A DNA stretch of 64,000 nucleotides from Haloglycomyces albus DSM 45210 (GTDB taxonomy: Bacteria > Actinomycetota > Actinomycetes > Mycobacteriales > Micromonosporaceae), in NCBI RefSeq assembly GCF_000527155.1, contig NZ_AZUQ01000001.1:1981615-2045614 (forward strand), written 5' to 3'. Numbering within the stretch: position 1 is the stretch's first letter; every line of letters starts with the position of its first letter. A program made the position numbers and the translations under genes. Below the pieces are notes generated by a model, which ran no database searches, was not told the DNA's origin, and saw only the letters and a program-made list of their open reading frames with translations. Of this stretch, positions 1 through 9,118 are shown piece by piece.

Positions 1-1745
1 ATGGTGGCGAACTCGTCGTCCAGAAGAACGATCTGAGCCACCGAGCGGGCGGCCGGTGAACCCGACCCCATGGCGATCCCCAGGTCGGCGTCCTTGAGGG
101 CGAGCACGTCGTTGACGCCGTCGCCGGTCATCGCGACGGTGTGGCCCCGGCTTTGCAGGGCCCGCACGAACGAGCGTTTCTGGTGGGGATTGACGCGACC
201 GAAAATCGTATTCTCTTCCAGTGCGTCGGCCAAGGCACGTTCGTCATCGTCCGGCAAGGTGCGCGCGTCCACCGTTTGCCCCGCACTGTCGACGCCGAGC
301 TGCGAGGCGACCGCTCCCACGGCCGCCGGAGAGTCGCCCGAAATGATCTTGACGTCGACGTCCTGGTCGGCGAAGTACGCCAAGGTCTCCTCCGCCGTCG
401 AACGCAGACGTTGCTTCAAGATCACGAGGGCCCGGGCCCGGACTCCTTCGACTCCACCGGTGGTGCTGGCACTGTCGGCAGTGGCCAGGACCAACACCCG
501 CAGCCCTTGAGCCGAGAGCATGTCGGCGTCCAAGGCGGCGTCGTCGTCACGGGACAGCAGTACGTCGGGGGCACCGAGCAACCAGTTCCCATGGTCGGTG
601 AAGCGAACCCCGCTCCACTTTCGGGCCGACGAAAACGGCATGGTGTCGATGACCCGCCAAGCGGGGTCGGGGACGTCATTGGACTCCAGATACTCGGCCA
701 CCGCCGTCATGGTGGGATTGGGGCTGTCGTCGCTGTGCGACAAGGCCGCCAAGGCGGTCTCGACGTCCACGTCCGAACCCTCGCCGACCGGGCGGATCTT
801 CTCGACGTCCATTCCGCCTTCGGTCAGGGTCCCCGTCTTATCCAGACAGAGCACACTGGTACGTGCCAGGCCCTCGATGGCCGGTAGTTCCTGTACCAGG
901 CATTTGCGTTGGCCGAGACGTATGACGCCCACCGCGAACGCGATGGAGGTGAGCAGCACGAGGCCCTCGGGAATCATGGGAACGATACCGGCGACCGTGG
1001 AGAGAATCGACTCCGATATCCGGGAACCGCTGACCAGCAACTGGCCGACGATCAGCAAAAGTCCGATAGGGATGATCAGCCATGTGACGACCTTGATGAA
1101 ACGATTGATGCCGTCCCGTAGGTCGGAGTGAGCCAGCGTGAACTGACTGGCCTCCTCGATCAGGCGAGCCGCGTAGGAATCCTCGCCGACCCGCTCGGCA
1201 CGGAAGACACCCGAGCCCGCCACCACAAAGGAGCCGCTCTTGACCTCATCGTCCGGTTCCTTGGCCACGGGATCGGCCTCCCCGGTGAGCAGGGATTCGT
1301 CGACTTCCAAATTAGAGGACTCCACGACGGGACCGTCGACGGGAATCCGATCCCCGGGCGACAGCTGGATCAGGTCGTCCTGCACCAGTTCGGCGGGATC
1401 GATGTCGACCTTCTCGCCGCCCCGGATCACCGTGGTCTTCGCCAGATTGACCAGTGACAGCTTATCGAGTGTGCGCTTGGCCCGCAGCTCCTGAAAGGTC
1501 CCGATTCCAGCGTTGAATACGATCACGAGGCCGAAAAGGCCCTGCTTGAATCCACCGAAGGTGATGGCGATGACGGCGAGGACGCCGATGACGGTGTTGA
1601 AAAGAGTGAAGAAGTTTCCGCGCAGAATGGCGGACAGGGGGCGTGAGGTACGGCGTTTAACGTGATTGACCAGGCCGGACGACTGTCTTTCGCTGACTTC
1701 GTCAGGAGTCAAACCGGTGTGGGAATCAAGAACGGGTGTGGTCAC
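1..1745 (-). CDS. cation-transporting P-type ATPase, CtpE-like (3' part missing)
   Basis: Membrane ATPase that moves a cation through a phospho-aspartate intermediate. Read on the minus strand from a GTG at 1745 and still open at base 1, so about 581 residues are seen. Visible are two early membrane segments, an actuator region with LTGEADPV, the phosphorylation motif DKTGTLT near residue 302 and the hinge motif GDGVND near 541. The last membrane helices must lie outside the window, since relatives are near 800 residues. No Shine-Dalgarno precedes the GTG; a TAAACT hexamer 7 nt upstream suggests a leaderless mRNA. Divergent from proS. The cation cannot be told from sequence; CtpE-type calcium uptake is the nearest family I recognise. 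Confidence 0.88.
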   Translation of the reverse strand, partial: MTTPVLDSHTGLTPDEVSERQSSGLVNHVKRRTSRPLSAILRGNFFTLFNTVIGVLAVIAITFGGFKQGLFGLVIVFNAGIGTFQELRAKRTLDKLSLVNLAKTTVIRGGEKVDIDPAELVQDDLIQLSPGDRIPVDGPVVESSNLEVDESLLTGEADPVAKEPDDEVKSGSFVVAGSGVFRAERVGEDSYAARLIEEASQFTLAHSDLRDGINRFIKVVTWLIIPIGLLLIVGQLLVSGSRISESILSTVAGIVPMIPEGLVLLTSIAFAVGVIRLGQRKCLVQELPAIEGLARTSVLCLDKTGTLTEGGMDVEKIRPVGEGSDVDVETALAALSHSDDSPNPTMTAVAEYLESNDVPDPAWRVIDTMPFSSARKWSGVRFTDHGNWLLGAPDVLLSRDDDAALDADMLSAQGLRVLVLATADSASTTGGVEGVRARALVILKQRLRSTAEETLAYFADQDVDVKIISGDSPAAVGAVASQLGVDSAGQTVDARTLPDDDERALADALEENTIFGRVNPHQKRSFVRALQSRGHTVAMTGDGVNDVLALKDADLGIAMGSGSPAARSVAQIVLLDDEFAT

Positions 1746-1752
1746 AATTGAG

Positions 1753-1758
1753 AGTTTA
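1753..1758 (-). promoter_or_regulatory. -10 box TAAACT, leaderless start of the P-type ATPase gene
   Basis: The hexamer TAAACT ends 7 nt before the GTG at 1745, so transcription would begin at or next to the start codon. No ribosome binding site is present. The -35 region is not recognisable. Confidence 0.4.
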
Positions 1759-1896
1759 AAGTATGTCCTCAAACAAGTGGACGTGGTCGTCAACCTAGCG
1801 TCACGAGCGCGACGATGCTCGGAATCGATCGCGACGCACGCTCGTACCCGGCACACGAGCCGCTCAACCGGTTCGACGGCCGCTGGAACATACCCG

Positions 1897-1902
1897 TAAG
1901 AT
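1897..1902 (+). promoter_or_regulatory. -10 box TAAGAT before proS
   Basis: TAAGAT lies 8 nt before the proS ATG at 1911, with no Shine-Dalgarno between them. This fits a leaderless or near-leaderless transcript. Confidence 0.4.
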
Positions 1903-1910
1903 GTATAACC

Positions 1911-3317
1911 ATGGCCAAAGTACTCACAAGTCAAGCCGAGGATTTTCCTCGCTGGTATCAAGATGTCGTCGCAAAAGCTCAACTGGCCGAGAACGGCCCG
2001 GCGAAGGGCCAGCAGGTAATCCGACCGACGGGCTTCGCACTGTGGGAACGGATGGTCGACGAACTGGACGACCGCATCAAGGACACCGGGACGGAAAACG
2101 CCTCCTTCCCCCTACTGATCCCACAGTCCTACCTGTCGAAGGAAGAACAGCACGTCGAGGGCTTCGCCCCCGAAGTCTGGATGGTCACCCACGGCGGCGG
2201 AAAAGAGCTGGAAGAACCCTTGGCGATTCGCCCCACCTCAGAGACCGTCATCGGCGAATACATGGCCAAATGGACCAAGTCGTATCGCGACCTGCCCCTG
2301 CTGCTGAACCAATGGGCGAACGTCATGCGCTACGAAATGCGCACCCGCCTGTTCCTGCGTACCTCGGAGTTCCTCTGGCAAGAGGGACACACCGCCCACG
2401 CCACCTTCGACGACGCACACGAATTCACCCTGCGCATCCTGCACGAAGTCTACGCCGACTTCATGGAAAACGTTCTGGCCGTTCCGGTTCTTCGCGGAAT
2501 CAAGACAGTGGAAGAACGATTCGCCGGAGCGCTCAACACCTTCTGCGTCGAAGCGCTCATGCGCGACAACAAAGCCCTGCAAATGGGAACCTCGCACGAA
2601 CTCGGACAGAACTTCGCCAAGGCGTTCAACATCGTCTACCAAGGCAAAGACGGCCAGGAACACCACGCCTGGACGACCTCGTGGGGCACCTCCACGCGGA
2701 TGCTGGGCGGCCTGATCATGAGCCACGGCGACGACAACGGCCTGCGCGTTCCGCCCAAACTGGCGCCGGTCCAGGCCTACGTCATGGCCGTCAAGGACTC
2801 CGACGAGGTCCACGACGAAGCCACACGCGTGCACGAACGCCTCAAGGCCGCCGGAGTGCGCAGCAAACTGGACCTGCGCGGTGACATCGCCTTCGGACGA
2901 CGCGCGGTGGACGCCGAGCTGAAGGGCTTCCCCGTGCGTATCGAAATCGGTCCTCGCGACCTGAAAACCGGTGAGGTCACCGTGGCGCGTCGCGTCCCGG
3001 GCACCAAAGAGGCCGTCGCGCTGGACGGGGTGGTCGACGCGGTCCAAGACGCGCTCGCCGTCGATCAGAAGAGCCTGTTCGACGAGGCTCTGCGGCGCCG
3101 TGAAGAGGTCACCTCGCAGGCGGCGAATCTGGAAGAGGCCATTGAAATCGGTCAGTCCGGAATGGCCGTGGTGCCGTGGGCGGAGGTCGGCGACGCCGGT
3201 GAGGCCAAGGCCGCCGAGTCGAAGGTGACCGTTCGCTGCCTGCAGCGGGCCGACGGCACGGTCCCGGACTCCTTGGACGAGGACGGCCTCGTCGCGTTCC
3301 TGGCGCGGGCCTATTAG
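1911..3317 (+). CDS. proS: prolyl-tRNA synthetase, short archaeal/eukaryote type
   Basis: Charges tRNA-Pro with proline in the cytoplasm. The 468-residue protein shows class II synthetase motifs: PLLIPQSYL and the RPTSE segment, the motif 2 region EFLWQEGHTAHA, and the motif 3 region GTSTRMLGGLIMSHGDD. It lacks the roughly 180-residue editing insertion of bacterial-type ProS and ends in Tyr, as the eukaryote/archaeal type does with its C-terminal domain. The ATG at 1911 (MAKVLTSQAEDF) was chosen because it matches the family start; an in-frame start at 1815 would add unconserved residues. A long hairpin follows the stop. Confidence 0.95.
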   Translation: MAKVLTSQAEDFPRWYQDVVAKAQLAENGPAKGQQVIRPTGFALWERMVDELDDRIKDTGTENASFPLLIPQSYLSKEEQHVEGFAPEVWMVTHGGGKELEEPLAIRPTSETVIGEYMAKWTKSYRDLPLLLNQWANVMRYEMRTRLFLRTSEFLWQEGHTAHATFDDAHEFTLRILHEVYADFMENVLAVPVLRGIKTVEERFAGALNTFCVEALMRDNKALQMGTSHELGQNFAKAFNIVYQGKDGQEHHAWTTSWGTSTRMLGGLIMSHGDDNGLRVPPKLAPVQAYVMAVKDSDEVHDEATRVHERLKAAGVRSKLDLRGDIAFGRRAVDAELKGFPVRIEIGPRDLKTGEVTVARRVPGTKEAVALDGVVDAVQDALAVDQKSLFDEALRRREEVTSQAANLEEAIEIGQSGMAVVPWAEVGDAGEAKAAESKVTVRCLQRADGTVPDSLDEDGLVAFLARAY

Positions 3318-3322
3318 ATAGC

Positions 3323-3367
3323 GCACTCTCACCTCCGACGCTCTGCGGATTTACGAGGTGAGAGTGC
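3323..3367 (+). terminator. hairpin terminator after proS
   Basis: A perfect 13-bp inverted repeat (arms 3323-3335 and 3355-3367, GCACTCTCACCTC and its complement) with a 19-nt loop begins 5 nt after the proS stop. A moderately T-rich stretch follows. The right arm resembles half of a CIRCE element, but the spacing is wrong. Confidence 0.6.
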
Positions 3368-3527
3368 TAAACTTCGGGTTTGTATTTGGCTTTCAATCGG
3401 CCGCCCTCTTGTTACCGAGTGAAAAGCCCAGTCGAACGTGACAGTAGTAGCACAGTGTCTCCATTTTCTCCACGTGGATGAGCGTTGTGCTGTGAGACCG
3501 CGTGTGAACTAATGAGGTAAAACAAAA

Positions 3528-4004
3528 GTGGCAGTTAAGATCCGCCTGACCCGCATGGGAAAGATCCGCAACCCGCAGTACCGCGTGGTGGTCAAGGACT
3601 CCCGTGACAAGCGTGACGGTAAGTTCATTGAAAACCTGGGCATCTACCAGCCGAAGGCTAACCCGTCGATCATTCAGGTCGACTCTGAGCGAGTGCAGTA
3701 CTGGCTCAGCGTGGGCGCACAGCCTTCCGAGCCCGTTCACAGGATCCTGTGCCGCACCGGTGACTGGCAGAAATTCAAGGGACTTCCCGCTCCTGCGGAA
3801 ATAAAGGTCGCCGAGCCCAAAACCGAGCGTGACACGCTGTACGAAGCGGCTCTGAAAGAGGCGGGAATCGATCCGGCCGCTACAGTGGTTGTGGAAGACA
3901 CCAAGACCAAAAAGAGCGAGAATAAGGCCGACGAGTCCGCCTCGACCGAAGAGGTCAAAGAGGAAAAGGCCGAATCCGCTAAGACTGAGGAAAAAGGGGA
4001 ATAG
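3528..4004 (+). CDS. rpsP: 30S ribosomal protein S16
   Basis: Small-subunit ribosomal protein, 158 residues. The N-terminal 80 residues carry the S16 signature ([20 protein letters not shown]). A long C-terminal tail rich in Lys and Glu follows, common in actinobacterial S16. It starts at GTG 3528, supported by GAGG about 9 nt upstream. It is the first gene of the rpsP-khpA-rimM-trmD cluster and ends 3 nt before khpA, so the two are surely cotranscribed. Confidence 0.96.
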   Translation: MAVKIRLTRMGKIRNPQYRVVVKDSRDKRDGKFIENLGIYQPKANPSIIQVDSERVQYWLSVGAQPSEPVHRILCRTGDWQKFKGLPAPAEIKVAEPKTERDTLYEAALKEAGIDPAATVVVEDTKTKKSENKADESASTEEVKEEKAESAKTEEKGE

Positions 4005-4007
4005 CCC

Positions 4008-4235
4008 ATGTTGCGACCAGCGCTTGAGCATCTTGTAAAAGGTATCGTCGCCAATCCAGACGATGTTCGGGTCCGACTGGTCGATTCGCGACGTGGCAAA
4101 CGCCTCGAAGTGCGCGTCCACCCCGATGACCTGGGTACGGTCATCGGGCGTGGGGGCCGCACCATCAATGCCGTCCGTCAGGTCATCACCTCCATCGGTG
4201 GGCGTGGCGTTCGGGTAGAGGTCGTCGAAGGCTAG
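4008..4235 (+). CDS. khpA: KH-domain RNA-binding protein KhpA
   Basis: A 75-residue single KH-domain protein. The GxxG RNA-binding loop is seen as VIGRGGRTINAVR. In other bacteria KhpA binds many RNAs, often as a partner of KhpB (Jag). It begins 3 nt after rpsP with GGGG as ribosome binding site. Its place between rpsP and rimM is conserved in Gram-positive bacteria. A strong hairpin terminator follows before rimM. Confidence 0.93.
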   Translation: MLRPALEHLVKGIVANPDDVRVRLVDSRRGKRLEVRVHPDDLGTVIGRGGRTINAVRQVITSIGGRGVRVEVVEG

Positions 4236-4254
4236 TAGGGCCCGAAACGATCGT

Positions 4255-4313
4255 GAACCGTTTGCGACGGTTCCTTATTCATTGAAAAGCACTGCCCCAC
4301 GGCAGTGCTTTTT
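4255..4313 (+). terminator. two consecutive hairpins, the second an intrinsic terminator inside the operon
   Basis: First hairpin: 7-bp arms 4255-4261 and 4267-4273. Second: 12-bp arms 4285-4296 and 4301-4312 (AAAAGCACTGCC and complement), a 4-nt loop and a T-run to 4313. It lies between khpA and rimM, genes normally cotranscribed. Confidence 0.8.
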
Positions 4314-4352
4314 CTTATTGGACGACAAGTGCGAGCGGGAAGACAGGCGACA

Positions 4353-4853
4353 ATGACCGATGTTGTGGTGGGACGGGTGGCCAAACCCCATGGTTTGAAG
4401 GGGGAGGTGGCCATTGAGGTCCATACCGACCGTCCCGAGGAGCGATTCACCGTCGGAGCGCGGGCCGAGACCGATCAGGAGAGCTTGACGGTGGAGTCCG
4501 TCCGCTTCCACAAGGGGCGGCCCGTCGTCCGTTTCGCCGAGGCGCGCGGACGTGACGCGGCGGAGAAACTGCGCGGGCGCTTCCTCTACATGGATGTGGC
4601 GACGGACGAGGACGTCGATGACGACGAGATTCACGACATCGACCTTATCGGCATGGAAGTCGTGGAACACGACGGCGACGCCGTCGGAACGGTGCGGCGC
4701 GTCGATCACGGGCCCGCTCACGAGACGTTGGTGGTGTCGCGTTCTGACCGTGGCACGGCCTTGATCCCCTTCGTGGCCGACATGATCATCGATATCGACG
4801 TGGAGGAAGGCGTCATTTCGGTGGACCTTCCCGACGGACTTCTGGACTTGTAA
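4353..4853 (+). CDS. rimM: ribosome maturation factor RimM
   Basis: Needed for late processing of the 30S subunit; it binds S19. The 166-residue protein has the N-terminal RimM domain ([19 protein letters not shown]) and a C-terminal PRC-barrel (LIGMEVV...[12 protein letters not shown]). The ATG at 4353 was chosen by family alignment; the longer frame from 4305 would begin inside the terminator. The stop overlaps the trmD start by one base (TAATG), indicating translational coupling. Confidence 0.95.
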   Translation: MTDVVVGRVAKPHGLKGEVAIEVHTDRPEERFTVGARAETDQESLTVESVRFHKGRPVVRFAEARGRDAAEKLRGRFLYMDVATDEDVDDDEIHDIDLIGMEVVEHDGDAVGTVRRVDHGPAHETLVVSRSDRGTALIPFVADMIIDIDVEEGVISVDLPDGLLDL

Positions 4854-5620
4854 TGCGCCTGGACGTAGTCACCGTATTTCCCGAATACTTCTCTCCTCTT
4901 GACCTCTCGCTCATCGGTAAGGCCCGGGAACGCGGTCTGATCGATCTGCGCGTCCACGACCTGCGACGTTGGACGCACGATGTGCATCATTCCGTAGACG
5001 GCACCCCTGCCGGCGGAGGGGCCGGAATGGTGATGAAACCACAGCCGTGGGGGGAGTGTTTCGACGAGGTCATCGACGGTCAGCGACGGCCGCATTTGCT
5101 GGTGACCAGCCCGGCGGGGGAACCGTTCAGCCAGAAGAAGGCGACGGAATTGGCGCGGGAGGACTGGCTGATGTTCGCCTGCGGGCGCTATGAGGGCCTC
5201 GATCAGCGGGTGGTGGACTACGCCGCCGAACGGATGCCGGTGACCGAGGTGTCGCTGGGCGACTACGTTCTCTTCGGTGGGGAGGTGGCCGCGTTGACCA
5301 TGATTGAGGCCGTCACCCGTCTGGTTCCGGGCGTGGTGGGGAACTCCGCGTCTCTCGATGAGGAGTCGCATGTCAACGGGTTGCTGGAAGCGCCCGCGTA
5401 CACCAAACCGGCGGAATGGCGGGGACACGTGATTCCCGACGTCCTGCGTTCGGGGGACCACGGTGCGGTCGACCGCTGGCGGCGCGATCAATCTCTCATT
5501 CGCACTCTGCGGCGGCGCCCCGATTTGGTGGCGCAACTCGACGAGAGTACGCTGGACAAGCGTGACCGGCACCTTATCGAACGGGCCGGGATCGACGAGC
5601 CTGACGCCGATCAGGCATAA
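4853..5620 (+). CDS. trmD: tRNA (guanine-N1)-methyltransferase TrmD
   Basis: Methylates G37 of tRNAs with S-adenosylmethionine, protecting the reading frame. 255 residues, full length for the family. The trefoil-knot SAM-binding segment is seen as [21 protein letters not shown], and the N-terminus [12 protein letters not shown] is typical. The start overlaps the rimM stop. The downstream 187 bp to rplS carry no gene I can support. Confidence 0.97.
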   Translation: MRLDVVTVFPEYFSPLDLSLIGKARERGLIDLRVHDLRRWTHDVHHSVDGTPAGGGAGMVMKPQPWGECFDEVIDGQRRPHLLVTSPAGEPFSQKKATELAREDWLMFACGRYEGLDQRVVDYAAERMPVTEVSLGDYVLFGGEVAALTMIEAVTRLVPGVVGNSASLDEESHVNGLLEAPAYTKPAEWRGHVIPDVLRSGDHGAVDRWRRDQSLIRTLRRRPDLVAQLDESTLDKRDRHLIERAGIDEPDADQA

Positions 5621-5807
5621 TATTTCAGTCGACTGGGACGACCCTCTCCAATTTCCTCCGGAGTTCCGCGCCGGTGCGCGGTGGACAGGGGTTCTCCCGA
5701 GCCGACGGCCGTGTTCGCGAGCGTCGACTCGCGCCGACTCTGACGTCCGACGTTACGACTTTGGACCTCTCAGAGTTATAAGACAACTACGACTTGAAGA
5801 GGTTCCC

Positions 5808-6155
5808 ATGAACGTTCTGGATGAATTGAACGCGCAGTCGATGCGCGCCGACGTACCGGATTTTCGCCCCGGTGACACCGTTAATGTGCATGTGCGTGTG
5901 CAAGAAGGCTCCCGTTCCCGTATCCAGGTGTTCCAGGGACCGGTTATTCGTCGTCACGGTGAGGGACTCGGCGAGACCTTCACCGTTCGTAAGCTGACCT
6001 TCGGGACCGGTGTGGAGCGTACCTTCCCGGTACACGGCCCCATGATCGATAAGATCGAGGTCGTCACCCGCGGTAAGGTTCGTCGCGCCAAGCTGTACTA
6101 CCTGCGTGACCGCATTGGTAAGGCAGCCAAGGTGAAAGAGAAGCGCGACCAGTAA
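5808..6155 (+). CDS. rplS: 50S ribosomal protein L19
   Basis: Large-subunit protein at the subunit interface, 115 residues. The L19 signature is clear: [42 protein letters not shown], and a basic C-terminus. The ATG at 5808 is preceded by GAAGAGG at a good distance. A longer in-frame reading from 5463 lies mostly inside trmD and is discarded. Two signal peptidase genes follow. Confidence 0.97.
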   Translation: MNVLDELNAQSMRADVPDFRPGDTVNVHVRVQEGSRSRIQVFQGPVIRRHGEGLGETFTVRKLTFGTGVERTFPVHGPMIDKIEVVTRGKVRRAKLYYLRDRIGKAAKVKEKRDQ

Positions 6156-6226
6156 CGCGCCCCACCCTGGTGTGGAGGAACGGACCCGTTAGCGTGCGGC
6201 CCTTTTCCGGCCGTACCGGCGTCCCC

Positions 6227-6232
6227 TAGACT
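6227..6232 (+). promoter_or_regulatory. -10 box TAGACT, leaderless start of first lepB
   Basis: TAGACT ends 6 nt before the GTG at 6239. No Shine-Dalgarno is present. The same hexamer and spacing recur before the second lepB. Confidence 0.5.
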
Positions 6233-6238
6233 TTGGAT

Positions 6239-7084
6239 GTGAGTAGATCACGTCGACCCGGTAGACCACCGTCTCGAGTCCGAGGCGGTGGTCTCCTGCG
6301 TTCCAAGGGGCCTCCCGACTCCGAACCGCGTGATTCGACGGTCATGATTCCGAAGCTCCGCATGCGGAAACCTCGGCGACCGGTTGCCGATTCACGTCTG
6401 GCTCAGGCCAATCGACGACACTACTTGTCATTGTGGATAGAACTGCCCCTGTTGTTGGCCGTCGCGTTCTGTGCGGCGGTCTTGCTGCGCACCTTCGTCG
6501 TCCAGCCCTTTTACATACCTTCCGGGTCGATGGAGCAGACCTTGCAGGAAGGCGATCGCGTCCTGGTGCTCAAATTGACCACCGCGCTGCGTGAACCGCA
6601 ACGCGGTGAAGTGGTGGTGTTTCGCGGCACCGATCAGTGGGATCCCGAGGGCAATGAACAGGCACCGGAGGGGGCGGCCGCCTCGGTTCTGTCCACCTTG
6701 TCCGACCTGGTGGGCCTGGGGCAACCCGACGAAAAGGACTTCATCAAGCGCGTCATCGGGATTTCGGGGGACACCGTTTCATGTTGCGACGCGGACGGGA
6801 AGGTGACGGTCAACGGAGTCGGTCTGGACGAATCGGAGTACGTCTATGACAACGCGCCTCTGGACATCCCCGCCGGGACGTGTCACTCGCGGGTCTTCGA
6901 TGAGGTTACCGTGCCGAAGGGCCACGTGTTCGTCATGGGCGACCATCGAGGGGACTCCCGTGACTCACGGTGTCAGGGACCCGTTCCGGTGGAAAACATC
7001 CTGGGGCGGGCGGTCCATTTGGTCTGGCCGACCTCGCGGGCGGAGGCCTTGGACATCCCTCAGGTCTTCGATGACATTCCCTGA
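6239..7084 (+). CDS. lepB: type I signal peptidase (first of two)
   Basis: Membrane serine protease that removes Sec signal peptides outside the membrane. 281 residues. A basic N-terminal tail of about 60 residues is followed by one membrane helix (LLLAVAFCAAVLL), the catalytic Ser in YIPSGSMEQTL, the catalytic Lys in DFIKRVIG, and GDHRGDSRDSR. The loop between Ser and Lys is longer than in the second copy (about 30 extra residues around GNEQAPEG). GTG 6239 was chosen because of the TAGACT box 6 nt upstream; TTG 6233 and an internal ATG at 6344 are alternatives. Confidence 0.93.
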   Translation: MSRSRRPGRPPSRVRGGGLLRSKGPPDSEPRDSTVMIPKLRMRKPRRPVADSRLAQANRRHYLSLWIELPLLLAVAFCAAVLLRTFVVQPFYIPSGSMEQTLQEGDRVLVLKLTTALREPQRGEVVVFRGTDQWDPEGNEQAPEGAAASVLSTLSDLVGLGQPDEKDFIKRVIGISGDTVSCCDADGKVTVNGVGLDESEYVYDNAPLDIPAGTCHSRVFDEVTVPKGHVFVMGDHRGDSRDSRCQGPVPVENILGRAVHLVWPTSRAEALDIPQVFDDIP

Positions 7085-7177
7085 CAGCCGTTCACGGGCG
7101 GTATCGCGCTCTGAGTCGACTGTCGAACGCGGCGCCTGAATTTCGTGGGTGTCTTGGGTATTACGTGCGGTTGGTCG

Positions 7178-7183
7178 TAGACT
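7178..7183 (+). promoter_or_regulatory. -10 box TAGACT, leaderless start of second lepB
   Basis: TAGACT ends 6 nt before the GTG at 7190, with a weak -35 TTGGGT at 7154-7159 (18-nt spacer). No Shine-Dalgarno is present. Confidence 0.5.
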
Positions 7184-7189
7184 CATAGT

Positions 7190-7915
7190 GTGATTGATGA
7201 AGGCAGCAATGCGAAGAACGACCCCTCGGAACCCGATGACTCCCAGGACGGGGAACCCAAGTCGGACGGGAAGAAGTCCACGAGGAAGAAGACCTCGGTA
7301 TGGAAGGAACTTCCGATTCTGCTGGGAATCGCCATCGTGGTGGCGATCGTGGTGCGCACCTTCGTGATGCAGACGTACTACATTCCGTCCGGTTCGATGC
7401 AGAACACTTTGGACCTTGACGATCGCATTCTGGTCAATAAGCTCGTTTACACCTTTGGTGAACCGGAACGTGGCGAGGTCGTCGTCTTCCATGCTCCCGA
7501 TTCCTGGAAGACCTTTCCCAACAGTGGTGATGAGGAATTCGTCAAGCGTGTCATCGCCGTTGGGGGCGATACGGTGGAGTGCTGCAACGCAGAGGGGCGG
7601 ATCCTGGTGAACGGAACCCCTCTGGACGAGAGCTCGTATCTGTACGTGGATCCGACGACCAAGGAACAGGACGCTCCGTCGCGGGACGAATTCGAAGTGA
7701 CCATTCCCGATGACCGAGTCTGGGTCATGGGTGACCACCGCTCGGACTCCGGCGACAGTCGGGAAAGCTTCATTCGCACCGGAGGCAATGTGGCCGCCTC
7801 CACCATTCCCGTCGACGACGTGGTGGGGAAAGCCTTCGTTCTATTCTGGCCTTTTGATCGTATGACCTGGTTGGATATTCCTTCCACCTACGACGACGTT
7901 CCGGCCGGGTCGTGA
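7190..7915 (+). CDS. lepB: type I signal peptidase (second of two)
   Basis: 241-residue paralogue of the preceding gene. It has a charged cytoplasmic tail (about 40 residues), one membrane helix (LLGIAIVVAIVVRTFV), catalytic Ser in YIPSGSMQNTL, catalytic Lys in EEFVKRVIA, and GDHRSDSGDSRE. Tandem lepB genes between rplS and rnhB are usual in Actinobacteria. The stop overlaps the rnhB GTG by four bases, so rnhB is coupled to it. Its own promoter box suggests transcription independent of the first copy. Confidence 0.95.
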   Translation: MIDEGSNAKNDPSEPDDSQDGEPKSDGKKSTRKKTSVWKELPILLGIAIVVAIVVRTFVMQTYYIPSGSMQNTLDLDDRILVNKLVYTFGEPERGEVVVFHAPDSWKTFPNSGDEEFVKRVIAVGGDTVECCNAEGRILVNGTPLDESSYLYVDPTTKEQDAPSRDEFEVTIPDDRVWVMGDHRSDSGDSRESFIRTGGNVAASTIPVDDVVGKAFVLFWPFDRMTWLDIPSTYDDVPAGS

Positions 7916-8592
7916 CGGCAAGGGTATTGGCCTCCTTGCGCCCCAGAGCCGCTCGCTTGAGTCGGTCCTCCGGGATGTATGCGGCGGAGTCGGCCTTGCG
8001 TCGCAACGGTTTCGGCCCCGTGGTCGGTGTCGACGAGGCCGGTCGTGGTCCGTGCGCCGGCCCCTTGGTCGTCGCTGCCGTGGCGTTGCCGGCCACCGCC
8101 CGGATCCAGGGCTTGGCGGATTCGAAATTGCTGTCGGAATCGGCTCGCGAACAGGTCTTCGCCGCTCTGCGTCGATCGCGAGCCATCGACGCGACTGTAG
8201 TGTACGAGGCTGCCGAGATCGATCGACGTGGCGTGGGGGTATGCAATCAAGAGGGAATGCGACGCGCTGCGGCGCGTGTGTTGGCGCAGGTCGCAGGGAA
8301 TCCGTCTCTTGCCTATGCCCTGACCGACGGGTTCACGATCCGGGGTATGCCCTGTCCGTCGGCCGCCGTGATCAAGGGCGACCGGCACGTCGCGGCCATT
8401 GCGGCGGCAGGGGTTGTGGCCAAGGTAACCAGGGATCGGATGATGTATCGCCTGCACGAGATTTATCCTGAATACGGCTTCGCCGACCACAAAGGCTATG
8501 GGACCGCGGCACACTCGGCGGCATTGGAACGGTACGGGTCGTGTCGGGAACACCGTATGAGCTATTCCAACGTACCCAGCGGCTCGCGCTGA
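7912..8592 (+). CDS. rnhB: ribonuclease HII
   Basis: Cuts RNA in RNA-DNA hybrids and at single ribonucleotides in DNA. 226 residues. The metal site is visible: GVDEAGRGPCAGPL carries the first Asp-Glu pair, the third acidic residue is in YALTDGF, and HKGYGTAAH is the usual C-terminal motif. The start GTG overlaps the lepB stop (GTGA). About 25 residues precede the conserved core, so a shorter start such as the ATG of SSGMYAAE is possible. Confidence 0.94.
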   Translation: MTARVLASLRPRAARLSRSSGMYAAESALRRNGFGPVVGVDEAGRGPCAGPLVVAAVALPATARIQGLADSKLLSESAREQVFAALRRSRAIDATVVYEAAEIDRRGVGVCNQEGMRRAAARVLAQVAGNPSLAYALTDGFTIRGMPCPSAAVIKGDRHVAAIAAAGVVAKVTRDRMMYRLHEIYPEYGFADHKGYGTAAHSAALERYGSCREHRMSYSNVPSGSR

Positions 8593-8731
8593 AAGTTGTC
8601 CGTGGCGCGTACAGTGGGGAGCTGCGGCACATAGTGGCGACGCCTGTGAGCCGCAGTTCGGTGAGGAGCAATGCCGATCCGGGACGGCGAGCGACGCATG
8701 ACATGGTCAACCAATATGTTCAGGGGGAGCA

Positions 8732-9034
8732 TTGAGCGCTGAAGATCTCGAAAAGTACGAGACCGACATGGAGTTGAAGCTCTACCACGAATACCGTGAC
8801 ATCGTTCGTCAGTTCACCTATGTCGTGGAGACCGAGCGACGTTTCTACCTTGCCAACGCCGTGGAGGTGAATGTACGCGGCAGCGAGACCGAAACGTATT
8901 TCGAGGTGGACATTCGCGACGCCTGGGTGTGGGACATGTACCGTCCGGCACGCTTTGTGAAACATGTTCGTGTACTGACGTTCAAGGACGTCAACGTCGA
9001 AGAGCTGGACAAACCGGAGTTGAGTCTGCCATAG
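8732..9034 (+). CDS. DUF2469 family protein
   Basis: A 100-residue soluble protein of a family almost confined to Actinobacteria. It matches the family along its whole length (DLEKYETDMELKLYHEYRDIV; YVVETERRFYLAN; DAWVWDMYRPARFV). No function is known to me. It starts at TTG 8732 with a strong AGGGGGAG ribosome binding site. It sits after rnhB, its usual neighbour, suggesting a link to RNA or DNA processing, but that is only context. Confidence 0.9.
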   Translation: MSAEDLEKYETDMELKLYHEYRDIVRQFTYVVETERRFYLANAVEVNVRGSETETYFEVDIRDAWVWDMYRPARFVKHVRVLTFKDVNVEELDKPELSLP

Positions 9035-9106
9035 GCGGGAGCGACGGCCGCCGTAGGGGACGGACTCCTCACTCTCGCCACCGCCGCCGAAACCGCGCGG
9101 GCCCGT

Positions 9107-9112
9107 TATCAT
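9107..9112 (+). promoter_or_regulatory. -10 box TATCAT before pdtaS
   Basis: TATCAT ends 6 nt before the GTG at 9119, the spacing seen at other leaderless starts here. The intervening GGGGAC could also act as a weak ribosome binding site. Confidence 0.4.
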
Positions 9113-9118
9113 GGGGAC

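Noticed and set aside
2238-3332. 364-residue minus-strand frame over proS
   Set aside because: It lies wholly antisense to a certain gene and matches no family; long shadow frames are common in GC-rich codon usage.
3323-3370. Possible CIRCE heat-shock operator (GAGTGCTAA half-site)
   Set aside because: The half-sites are over 30 nt apart instead of 9, and the arms extend into a 13-bp stem right after the proS stop, so a terminator is the better reading.
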